A DNA stretch of 64,000 bases from Tetraselmis striata. Its lineage: Eukaryota > Chlorophyta > Chlorodendrophyceae > Chlorodendrales > Chlorodendraceae. The stretch spans positions 1 through 64,000 of the forward strand of contig VCJN01000126.1 of assembly GCA_006384855.1 (NCBI GenBank). Reading direction: 5' to 3'. Shown here one piece after another: positions 8,267-18,120 of the stretch; the stretch's first letter is position 1; each line of letters begins with the position of its first letter. The position numbers were made by a program, and so were the translations under genes. The notes beneath the pieces were generated by a model, which was given only the letters and a program-made list of their open reading frames with translations, made no database searches and was not told the DNA's origin.

Positions 8267-9333
8267 ATGAGCCCCGGTGGCGACAGAATGTCGGGATCAT
8301 ACTTGGACCGGTTGCTTGTCCCCGACGGCGCCGAGTGCCCAATATGCCACGAAGTGATGTCGGTCGCGGAGGAGTCCTTCCTGGCGACCTGCTACCACCG
8401 CTTCTGCTTCCATTGCATTCTGGCCTGGACCGAGACGCAGGCCGCGCACCCGCCAGCGGATCCCGGCGAGTCGGCCTTCGCCTGCCCACTGTGTAAGCGT
8501 GGCTACAGCTGCGTGCTGCACGACGTCATGGACAGCGGCTGCTACCGGCGGCACTGGGTGCCCGGCGCCACCGCCGCCGCCCCGCCCGCTGACTTCGAGC
8601 TCAGCGCCGCGCACCGCCGCCGACGTGCCGCCTATTCCTCGCCGCGCGCGCCACCGCTAACGTCCACTGGCGCAAAACTGCCGCCCCGCGTCTGGCGAGC
8701 CGAGGCGGAGGCGTGGCTGCGGCGCGAACTGCAGGTGCCCCCCCCCCCCCCCCCCCCCTCCCCCCGCCCCCCCCCCCCCCCCCCTCCCCCCTTTCTGAGC
8801 TATAGAACCACCGTTCGTATGTGACAGTTACTGTGATGTTTACTGAGGCATTGAGTGTGTATTCCATTGCTGCGGCGCTGCGTTACAGCTCATAACATCT
8901 GCCTGCAACCCTGTCTGTCATCAGCCCCTCCACAGTGAGGGTTGACAGCTCTGTCACCGCATCTGCCCAGGCTCTGACGATGCAGGAGGATGTGGACCTG
9001 CTGCTAACCCACCTGGTGGCGGCGCACCTAGAGGAGCCGGAGCAGAAGCTGGACGCTCGTCGCGGCAAGCGGCGCCGAGAGGACAGCGTCGCGGTGGCCC
9101 CCCGCACCAGTGACTCCGCCTGGCAAGCGGGCGTGGCCGCCAGCGCGGCGCGCTTTGTGTTTGAGCACGCGGAGCGGTTGGCATACGAGCTGGCGGCGTT
9201 CTGTGATGCGCAGCTGGGCGTGGCTGCGTACGATCGGGCGCGCAACCCGCAGGCGCCGGCGCAGGAGTGCTGCGATGACGAGGATGGCAACCTGATCGAT
9301 GGCGACAGCAGTCCTGGCGGATCGCCTGTCTGA
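8267..9333 (+). CDS. Topors-like RING finger E3 ubiquitin ligase (2 exons)
   Basis: Likely a nuclear RING-type E3 ligase. Model: exon 1 8267-8734, exon 2 8971-9333; the intron is phase 0 (CAG|GTGCCC .. GCCCAG|GC), giving about 276 residues. The RING is near the N-terminus: CPICHEV, then ATCYHRFCFHCILAW, then ACPLCKRGY, followed by SCVLHDV. That spacing and tail resemble Topors proteins, where the RING is followed by a conserved Hxx[VI]. Exon 2 is helical, with a basic cluster GKRRRED (possible nuclear signal) and an acidic end CCDDEDGNLIDGD. The frame is open upstream into the hAT element to 7964, but the ATG at 8267 is the first outside the transposon and precedes the RING closely. The intron begins with a long C-tract. 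Substrate unknown; RING call strong, Topors assignment moderate. Confidence 0.8.
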
Positions 9334-10245
9334 GGAGCTGCAGTTTGCGGACACGAGAGCCGTGCATGCGCGCATTGGTGACTGGGGCCGCGCCCTGCTC
9401 ATCAGCCCCACGAGGCATTCCCTCCCACAGCCGCACCGAGGGCGGGGCCTGGACCAGCTGTACACTGTCTCCCCTAGTTGGGGTAATGGCTGCCGTCGCA
9501 GCTGAGCGAGGCCCCTCTGGCTGGGTGTGGCCATGGGCCGACCCGCATGCGCGCGGATGGCGCCCGTGATGGTGGAAATCGGAGGGCCCCTGGCCTGCCA
9601 TCCATGCCCACCTCATTATACCTGCAAGCCCACCGGTGGCGCTGGTGCCAGCGAACGAGCACCAAGGCATCTCGCCTGCAGATACTAGCAGGGATGCAGG
9701 CGGTGTGGCCGTGCGCGTGCCACGGAGGATGGAAGGCTCATGAGCGGCGGCTCACTGGGCAGATGTTGGTACCGCAGAGGCCATGGCGCCAACACAGACA
9801 GACAGGCCAGAGCCGGCGTCTATCTGGTCTTCTGTCAGCAAATGCCGACACTCTACCTGCTGAGGGCCCTCCCCGCTGGCGCCATCCGAGCCTGGCCCTG
9901 AGTGCAGCACAACTCACTCCTGACACCGTTGCTGGGGACCCACGCCGACTCCTGCGTAGACACAAGGATAACGCGAACTGCATACGTCCTGGGAAATGGT
10001 CTCAAGTCATTCGCGCAGTGATAGCTGCATCAGGGGCCGCATACATCAGCTTCCTGCCACCCATTAATCGGAGTCTGCAATCATCCGCCAGGAGTCCCTG
10101 TCCGCGCCGCCCCGGCCCTCCAGCTCCCATCCCCTGCTCTCCCCTCCCCTTCCCCAAACTACCCCGCGTGTCCGTCCAGCTCAGCAGCGCATGCGTGCTT
10201 ACAGCCAGCAGGGTGCGGTCATGCAGACGGGCGGCCGTCTGAGCG
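9334..10245. other. Intergenic, between converging gene 3' ends
   Basis: About 0.9 kb between the RING gene stop and the TRAPPC5 stop on the other strand. It must hold both 3' UTRs. Several open frames exist because the DNA is GC-rich, but none shows a family match or spliced continuity with neighbours. No repeat or element end was seen. Confidence 0.5.
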
Positions 10246-11424
10246 TCACCCCATGCGCGCCTCCCGCTGCATGGTCGCCGCGTCGAATTTCATCAGTATG
10301 ACGGTCTTTGACTGCTCGCTGCCCGCCACCGGCACAAAGTGCGCCGACACCCTGGGGATTGCGCAGCCGGGGCGGGTATGAGCGCAGTGCAGTTTGGGGG
10401 GTGGAAACCGGGCCTGCCGCGCGGGGACGGTGATGGTAGACGGTGATAGGGGGAGGGCGGCCGCACCTGCTGGGAAAGCCCGCCGAGTCCAGCACGCCCT
10501 TCACGATCCCTGCCACAAAGGCGCCGCAGTTGAGGTCCCCGTAGTTTTTTGGCACGCTGATGAACTTGTTGACCAGCAGGTCCTTGTCGATGATCATGTA
10601 CTCATCGTCCGCCTGATGGGATGGCGGCGCAACAGGGAGGGGTAAGGGCGGGTCAACGCATGAAATACAAATATTTCGGTGGGACCGTTTCCGCCAGATA
10701 CATGTTACAGCATCGGTCCGTATTTTGAAAAAGCTGGCTGGGTGACACAGAAAATTCGTTCAGGCATGATGGGCATGGTCACGGTGATGATGATGGGCAT
10801 AGTTAGGGAGGAAGAGGGGGGGGGGGGGGGGGGGGGGGGGGGCGTACGTCGTTGCTCAGCTCTAGGGCGTCCGCGGCCTTATTGAAGCAGCAGCGCCAGA
10901 CGTTGCTGATGATGAACTTGAGCAGCTCCAGCAGCCGGATCTCGCGGCGGCACTGCTTGTCACGGAAGCAGAGCACCTCCAGCAGGCGCACCCCGATACC
11001 GTGGCCGGCTTCCTCCAGCCTGCGGCAGCAGCACCGGCCGCGGCTACTGTGAGACCAGTGGCGCTGGGATATGGGCGGAAGGGGGGAATACAGGGGGACA
11101 GGCGGGCAGCTTACTTGCGCTGTAGGTCTGTAATATTTGTCACATTCTTCTGGCTGTACTGCACCAGTTCGCTGAACAGGAAGGCGAACGCGCTGAGGCT
11201 GACCTGTGTTCCGTTATTTTAGTTTATAAACACCGGGCAGTAGCAGCAGCAGCCGGGGTGTGATTGTCAGGGGCGAGGAGGGAACCGTGGGTCTGCAGGG
11301 GAGTAGGGGCAAACCGCGGCAGCCTGAACGCCCCTCTTCCCCTCCCTCAGACACCCACCTCATTTTTACCCTTTGGCAGCGGCCTGTCCACGATGTTGAG
11401 CACCCGCGCGGGCCGCCCGGACAT
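10246..11424 (-). CDS. TRAPPC5: TRAPP complex subunit 5 (Trs31 homologue), 5 exons
   Basis: Core subunit of the TRAPP tethering/GEF complexes, which activate Rab1/Ypt1 on ER-to-Golgi and Golgi membranes. Exons on the minus strand: 11424-11359, 11203-11115, 11019-10848, 10612-10467, 10351-10246. All join in phase with GT..AG ends, giving 192 residues against about 190 for the family. It starts [20 protein letters not shown], then [18 protein letters not shown], then the Bet3-fold core [43 protein letters not shown], the strand pair [19 protein letters not shown] with [13 protein letters not shown], and the C-terminal [18 protein letters not shown]. This is a full-length, undamaged family member. 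Intron 3 starts GTACGCC and runs into a 26-base C-tract on the coding strand (poly-G at 10817-10842). Confidence 0.95.
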
Positions 11425-13128
11425 AATGCCGCCCGAGCCCCAGGTGCCCCGCGAGCGCGTGCTCCCGCCGCTCCTAGCAGTGCTGCCCCACTGCAGCGGC
11501 CCAGATGGACCCCAGTAGCAACAAGGAGCGCAAGCACAAGCGGGCCGGTCGACTCCGCTGCCTGGGGTGGTGCGAGGTATGGAGTGCCGGCCTGTGCTTG
11601 TCTTTCATCGGGCCTGACGGCTCCATGCTGTGGCAGTGCAGTGCTAACGACTATAATATATTCTCCGGATATATTATTGCGTCTAGCTCATGTAATCATA
11701 CTTTGCATATATTCTCCGGATGATATCGGCAGACTCCCAGTTGGGTGGCGATCGCAACACACGTATGTTGGCGGATGAAACATCCGTCTAGAAAGGACTG
11801 GCGACTCCATATTCGCTATCCGCGCCTCGGACGAACACACATATAAACTGAGCATATATAAACCCTTGCGAACTGCTAGAAGTACAGAGAGCTTCATGAA
11901 AAATAAACGCAATTATATCGCGGATATTATATTTTCGGTTTCCTTCATCGTCAGATAGAGTAAGTAAAAACTTCCTATTGTTTTCAGACCCCCGCCATAT
12001 TAGCGAATGTATTCCGGTATAGCATTCATGTTTGCGACCGACAGTCACTAGCATATATTAACTGAAAACAATAAGATACGGGTAGCAGCAGATTATATGA
12101 GTAGTCGCTAGAGACTGAGTACTCGCGTTTATTTGCGAAAAGAGGCAAATAATATTAGCCCGCAATCCTGAAAAGGCCCTCCGGAAATTCATCAGTCGCA
12201 ACGTCGCCCGACACCCAAACATCATCTGCTGCTCCTCAGCACGTTCGTCACATCATCGTCACTATAAACACTACACACCACCGTGGATTCTCAGCAGGTG
12301 AGCGGCAACGACCATACAAAGTTGGGTCGACCCCACGTATCGGCCTCCTCGAGATAGCAAAGCCAAGCAGGCAGCAGGCGGCTCCGCCAGCCCAGCGTCT
12401 AGCCGGCGTCTCGACAGTCACACCGACTGTTGCGGTGAGCCCGCTGCGCACCTCCGGCCTGCTGGTCGCGGTGGGGTGCACCAGGCGGCGAGGGGTCGCC
12501 GCGTGAGCCGGACGAACGCCCCGTGCCGCTGACGGGTGCAGCCCACTCGCGCATAGCTGCAGCTGAACCGGGCGACGCGACTCCACTGCCCCGGGGAGCG
12601 CATGTGGGGGAGTGGAGGTTGGGGGGGGGGGGGGGGGGGGGGGGGGGGAGGCATCCTCGCTCCGGGGGGTCAATAGGACTGAGTGAGCACGGGCGACCGT
12701 TTTCCAGGCACAGTTGCTGAATACCATCTCAAGTATCGCATTTCAAGTATCATAGCAACTATTTGCTGAACCTCTATACTCACTAAATGGCTATCGCACT
12801 GCATATGTTGCCTTTTGTATGCACTCCTGTCATGCATCACTTCAGCACCATGAACAGAGTTGTACAGGTGTGTGACGTTCTGAAGGCATAAGGAGAAGTT
12901 AAATCACAGCGCTGCGCTTCTGCCAAATATATTCCTGTCATGAGATGTCATCTCCCACAGGTGTCTTGGGCACAGCCCTGTTCGCCAGCCGTCCCTCCCC
13001 CACCAACCCTGCGACAGCGCACAGGCCCGCTCCTCAGATGCTGCCTGCTCCGTTGCCGATGCATCCGGCCGAGCCCCACCTCCACCCGCATGCACGACTG
13101 ACCACACGCATGGCCACCCCCTCCGCAG
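11425..13128. other. Intergenic between diverging genes TRAPPC5 and the glycosyltransferase
   Basis: 1.7 kb that should hold both promoters. Bases 11650-12180 are AT-richer than the surroundings, with two ATATTCTCCGGATAT-like copies at about 11660 and 11706 (ATATTCTCCGGAT in each). A poly-G run of about 29 bases lies at 12620-12648. No gene is supported: the open frames at 12248-12727 are Pro/Gly-rich shadows of the G-tract. The start codon at 13129 is preceded by CCGCAG, so a short 5' UTR intron ending there is possible. Confidence 0.5.
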
Positions 13129-14504
13129 ATGGCCCGCCCCGCCCGGCCCACCTCGCTGCTCCTGCTGCTACTACTGACAAGCAGCGCCCGCAGCGGGGCG
13201 GAGAGCGCCATCGACTCCGTGGCCGTGCCAGCGGCGCCTCACAGCGATACCGCCGCGCCGGAGGACTGGCAGGCCTTCCGCAGCGTGGGGAAGGTGGCCG
13301 CCGCGCAGGGCGACCTGGAGGCGCCGGGCGTGCTGGAGGCCACCATTGCGGCGCGGGCCTATAAGGTCCGCCTCCGCACCGTGGCGGCGGACCTGTCCTG
13401 CATGGCACCCCTCCTGCCGGATGCCGCCCAACGAAAACGAAAACGCCACTTGCTGAGTTGTACCGCCACAACGCTTTGGGTTCGGCGTGTATTGTTCCTT
13501 TTGGGCATCAGTTTGTGCGCACTCTTTGCCTACATGCAAACAGCACGCAGACGTAATCTTGCAGGGTGCTACGGGGTGCCTGGTTGGCATCGAGACAGTT
13601 CTGCACATACCCATAAACGGCCGCCCGGTTCAGAAACCCACTCTCTATCGTACAGGTTAACAGCACCCCCGCCCCCGCCCCCTCCCACTCTCGATTCCAG
13701 CTCACAGCTGGCCTCGCCCTCCGGCAGGGCGAGATCATCTACTTCATCGCGGAACAGAGCTTCTTCACCGTCGCGCTCAACTACATCCTGAACCTGCACT
13801 CTGTCGGCCTCGCGCACTGGCTCATGCTGGCGCCCACCCAGGAAGTCTGCGACACCTTCAACGAGGTGCCTCCCCCCCCCACCCCCTCCACCCCTGAGAC
13901 AGTGTGCACTCCTCGTCCCCCCTCTGACCCAGCTCAGCCACGCAATGCCTGCCATAGGCTCTGGAGCTGGTGCTGCCCGGCGAGCCCAGCGGCTGCGTGT
14001 GGAGCAACAAGTGCGTTCCCAGCCGCCCTACCCTGCCCATCCCCTCTACGACCCATCCCATGCCTCTCCCCCCCCCCTTCCTTGCCTCACAATTACCACC
14101 GCTTGCAGGCACGCCGAGCATGCGGGCTGGGCCCACCACGGCCTGAAAGTCTCCAAGTACAAGAAGCTGCAGGTGCGGCTGCGCCTGCACGCTGGCTGCG
14201 CTCCCCATCCGGGCGTGGGGCTGCATGCAGTGCCTAAGACACCGCCCCAACGCGCCGCCGAACTGCGGGTGGCGTTGACGCATATGTGCGCGGCCCCGAC
14301 CTGCGCTCAGATCCTCAAGATGCACTACCCCGCGGTGCTGCTGGAGGCGGGCGTCAACGTAATGTTGACGGACGTGGACGTCGCGTTCCCGCGCAGCTTC
14401 TACCCCGACATGAAGACAGGGCGGCTGGCGGGTAAGCCGCCTGTTGCGCTGTGCTCGCGCCATTCATGCTGAGATGTCATAAAGTGCCGCGCCAACAGCG
14501 AAAC

Positions 14505-14538
<34 letters not shown>

Positions 14539-15778
14539 TCATACATCCACCAACTCAGCATGTTGCGGTAATGGCTAATGGCACTCCAACTTTGCACCTT
14601 TCCAATTAATACGAATCGCAGAAAAAACGCTGTCTCTTAAAAAAAAAAACCGCTTCACATCGTCAAGTCGGAATATCTGCGAGTTTTTGGGGTATGGTGT
14701 ATTCTGACACTTTTCAAAGTAAATAATAATAAGGTAGTTTCCTCCTTCCACTGTGCGCCCAGCGGGCCAGGGGGGGGGGGGGGGGGGGGTTATGAAAAAC
14801 ATTATATGTAGCAAATCCTAAGCTTGGTGCTTTCGGCAGTGAATAGCCAATTCTGTTCATGTTTGTGTATCGCTGACTTGCGGGCGTTCCTGATTAGACA
14901 CGACGAGATTCCCATACGTGTGGTGCGCTTGCGTTGTCGGATTTGGATGGTATACTGTCTTGATGTGTGTAGTGTACAGGCACGCTGGGCAGCGTCCACC
15001 CCGGGTGACTATCCAGGCCACCAAGCCACCGGAGGGGTGCTTCAGTGCGGTGGCGAGCAGCAGCAGCGCCCCGCCCCGCGCTCGGCCGCTGAGCCCGGCC
15101 ATCTTCCTGTGCCCTCCCGTCTGCGTTCACTTCAGGCCACCAGCTGATCTGCCAGGGCGACGGCACCATCTGCAACCTTGGCCTCGTGTACGCCCAGGGC
15201 GTGAAGCGCGACGGCGCGGTGCTATGGATGTTCCAGGTGCCCCCCCCCCCCCCCCCCCCCCCCTTCCCCCATTCATTTTACTTCGTTCGTTCAGGGTGCC
15301 CCCGAGGAGGCTGACACCATCCCCGCCGCTCATGGGCGGCTGGCAGGAGACCGTCCGCCGCATCCTGGAGGGCCTGAATCCGCAAGCCACTGTCTTCTCC
15401 CGCAGCGGCAAGCAGGTGCGCGTGTTGGGAAAGTCCCACACATGCGGTCAGGTGGCGCTGCTGCGGCGTCCGCCCCCCTGCCCACCCCATCTCAGCCCCC
15501 CCCCCCACTGGCTGCCTCGCAGGTCGCACCTGGCCCGGGGTCCCTGCTCATCTGGGACCAAGCCATCTTTGGGGACGCCATCCTAAGTAACCCCCCCCCC
15601 CCCCCCCCCCCCCCCGCCTTGGACAACCGCCTGCTTCCTGCCATAGGCGTCTTTCCGCTTGGAGCATGAGGGGATAGCAATTGGATGAGTAGAATGCTAC
15701 CGGTACAACAGACGCGTCTGCGACCGGGCCCACGCAGTATCAGACAGCTTCGGGGTGAGGCTTGTGGTTTTCAGGGTT

Positions 15779-15864
<86 letters not shown>

Positions 15865-17377
15865 GGTATTATGGGTATATACATATATAGGTATATATAT
15901 AGGTATTTTAAGCGCTTTTGCCAATGCAGAGCTCTGTGCCATCACGTGGTGTAATGGGGGCGTGTGCGGTGCACGTCAATGACCCCTGGCGCTGCAATTG
16001 GTCCCTGCTCTCGCAGGCGCGGTCATCGGCCAGGAGTCCCGCAAAGAGTCTCACCGGAACGGGCCGTACCTGACCGATGCTGAGAAGGCCGGCGTCGCCA
16101 AAATGGGGTGAGTGAACTCTCGGCGTTGTCTGGGGTGGGCCGGCCCGTCATTGGCATCCTTGGCAATTCTGATGATAATTGTGATGATAGTGATGACGGT
16201 AATGGATATGATGATAATGTTGATGATGGTGGAGGTGATGGTGCTGGTGATGGTGATGGTGGCGATGGCGATGTTGCCTGTGGTAATGGTATTGACAGTG
16301 ATCGTTGTGCCACCCTTGGTGGTGATGGTGGTTGAGATGTTGCCAGTGGTGGTGATGGTGATGGCGACGGTGGTGGTGATGGTGGCGGTGATGATGTTGC
16401 CGGTGTTGGTGATGGTAATGGTAATGATGATTGTGGTGGTGATGATGAGGATGTTTCCGGTGGTGGTGGTGACGGTATTTCAAGTAGTGGTGATGGTGGA
16501 GATGATGGTTGTTGGTGATGGTGGGGGGTGATGTTGATGGTGATGATGTTGCCGGTAATGGTAATTGTTAAGGTGATTATGGTGGTGATGGTGATGGCGG
16601 TGTTGCCAGTGGTGGTAGTGTGGACGGTGGCGGTGATCGTGGTGCCAGCTTTGGTGGTGATCGTGATTGAGGTGTTGCCAGTGGTGGTGATATTCGCTGA
16701 TTGCTATGTTGCCGGTGGTGGGAATGGCGGCGACGATGATGATGCCGATGATGCCAGTCGTGGCGGTGGTGGTGCTGCCAGTAGCCTGACCCTGCTCCGG
16801 CTTGATGCACCCCTGCCTCGCAGCGCGGGCAACGAGGCGCCCATCGAGGCCTCCGTTCCCGGCGCCGGGCCTGGCACCACCGAGTCGCTGGTCATCCTGC
16901 GCGGGCATAGCTTCATCTTCGCCAGCTTCCCGCAGTACCTCGGCTACTATGACCAGCCCGGCTTCCTGGTGAGCTGCGACGGCGCGAATCGCGCGCCACC
17001 CTGGTCTAAAACCATATGCCTCGAGTAGCCTGACAACACCACTATCTGCAGTGGCGAGGTGCTTCACAACAGCGGGGTAGCCCCCCTTAACCTCCGAGTT
17101 GCTCTCGCCCCCATCAGGAGCACCAGCCCGCGCTGCACTGCGTCGGCGCGCAGCGCGGGCCCGCCAAGAAGTTCTGCCTCGCGGCGTACGGCTTCTGGAA
17201 CGAGACGGTGGAGCGCACCGGCCTGCTGGAGGGCGGCGCGGTGGGCGGCACGCTGCCCAGCCTGCGCGGCGACCACGTGGTGCGCATCGCGTCGGAGGAT
17301 GTACCGACCAGCAAGGAGGCCTGGAGGGACGCTGTGACGGCGCTGTTCAAGGTGGGGCAGACAGACTGCCCGCCACC

Positions 17378-17410
<33 letters not shown>

Positions 17411-18120
17411 CGTGCACCCCAAACTGCCTGCGGGGCGCACTGCCCCTATCTATACGCGTAGTGAACTAGACCCACCGAACCTCTGTTTTTTTGTAAAGCT
17501 GCACCTCTCCAATGAAACGTATACATAAAAGAGCTCCTCATTTATGATGATTAGCTTTTTATAGTATTATTTAAGGATGGGCTCACCTGCTGGCAATCCA
17601 CACTGCGCCGTCCACCCCACCCGTACCTACCGCACTTTGCTGCGACCGCTGAAAGCGAACGGGTGCCCTGTGCCGGTGGGCCCTGCCGCAGGTGGCGTCG
17701 CTCTTGTCGCGCCGGCCGCTGGTGCCGCCCGTCCCGTGCAACTCGACGGGCTGGGAGCACACGGCGCTGGTGCGCACTGGCAGCCGGGAGGCGCCCATCT
17801 GCCGCTTCAACCAGTGCGCGGTGCCGGGCTGCTGGCACTCGTGCGGCGCGCACACGCGGCACACCGCCAGCCAGGAGTTCCGCTGGGAGCAGGTCATGAC
17901 CGCGGGCCCGGAGCCGTGGCGGCCGGCGGGGTTGGCGTGCGACATGTCGATCGAGCTGGGGCTGCAGCTGGACGTCAACATGGCGGCGTTGCACGTGGCG
18001 GCGCACAACGGCGCCCGGGTCCTCTGCCTGCGCATGCCGGGGGGGCCGCCCGCGGTGACTCTCTCGCACCACGAGAAGGAGCACCACGAGCTCCTCAAGA
18101 GCTGCCCCTTGGCGTTTTAG
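13129..18120 (+). CDS. Secreted/Golgi nucleotide-sugar transferase, Nucleotid_trans family (about 13 exons)
   Basis: Likely transfers a sugar from a nucleotide sugar in the Golgi, as do plant RGXT and arabinosyltransferases. Exons: 13129-13365, 13728-13865, 13958-14010, 14109-14172, 14311-14431, 15136-15236, 15347-15415, 15523-15586, 15647-15754, 16017-16107, 16824-16968, 17118-17351, 17692-18120. All GT..AG, phases agree, about 617 codons. Residues 1-25 are a signal peptide ([13 protein letters not shown]). The domain shows [37 protein letters not shown] (DVD at about 185-187, metal and nucleotide binding), [14 protein letters not shown] and [13 protein letters not shown]. The last 220 residues carry a Cys/His-rich stretch ([19 protein letters not shown]) I do not recognise. 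In exon 9 this join meets a TGA at 15667, so the copy is damaged, that exon is mis-modelled, or there is a sequence error. Confidence 0.75.
14509..14536. repeat. (CA)n microsatellite in intron 5 of the glycosyltransferase gene
   Basis: Fourteen CA dinucleotides inside the 704-bp intron 14432-15135. The same intron holds a run of about 11 A (14639-14649) and a poly-G run (14771-14789). Confidence 0.95.
15779..15860. repeat. (TA)n microsatellite in intron 9 of the glycosyltransferase gene
   Basis: About 80 bp of almost pure TA, with single G interruptions at about 15798 and 15860, followed by TATATAGG-type degenerate repeats to 15905. The Tyr/Ile-rich frames here are artefacts. Confidence 0.95.
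16155..16725. repeat. Imperfect GGT/GAT trinucleotide tract filling intron 10
   Basis: Roughly 570 bp of degenerate (GGTGAT)n/(GGTGGT)n with embedded GTTGCCGGTGGT phrases every 60-100 bp, all within intron 16108-16823. The trinucleotide period keeps frames open on both strands: Met/Val-rich on + and His-rich on -. Neither resembles a protein and the neighbouring exons are in other frames. Confidence 0.85.
17376..17410. repeat. (CT)n microsatellite in intron 12
   Basis: About 16 CT units with one TT interruption, within the intron 17352-17691 of the glycosyltransferase gene. Confidence 0.9.

Noticed and set aside
9547..10242. 231-codon plus-strand ORF between the RING and TRAPPC5 genes
   Set aside because: No family resemblance, low-complexity C-terminus, and it covers the 3' UTR regions of two well-supported genes.
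15697..15945. Tyr/Ile repeat ORFs on both strands
   Set aside because: Translation of a TA microsatellite.
16148..16483. His-rich minus-strand ORF
   Set aside because: Pure by-product of the GGT/GAT repeat inside a well-supported intron of the plus-strand gene.
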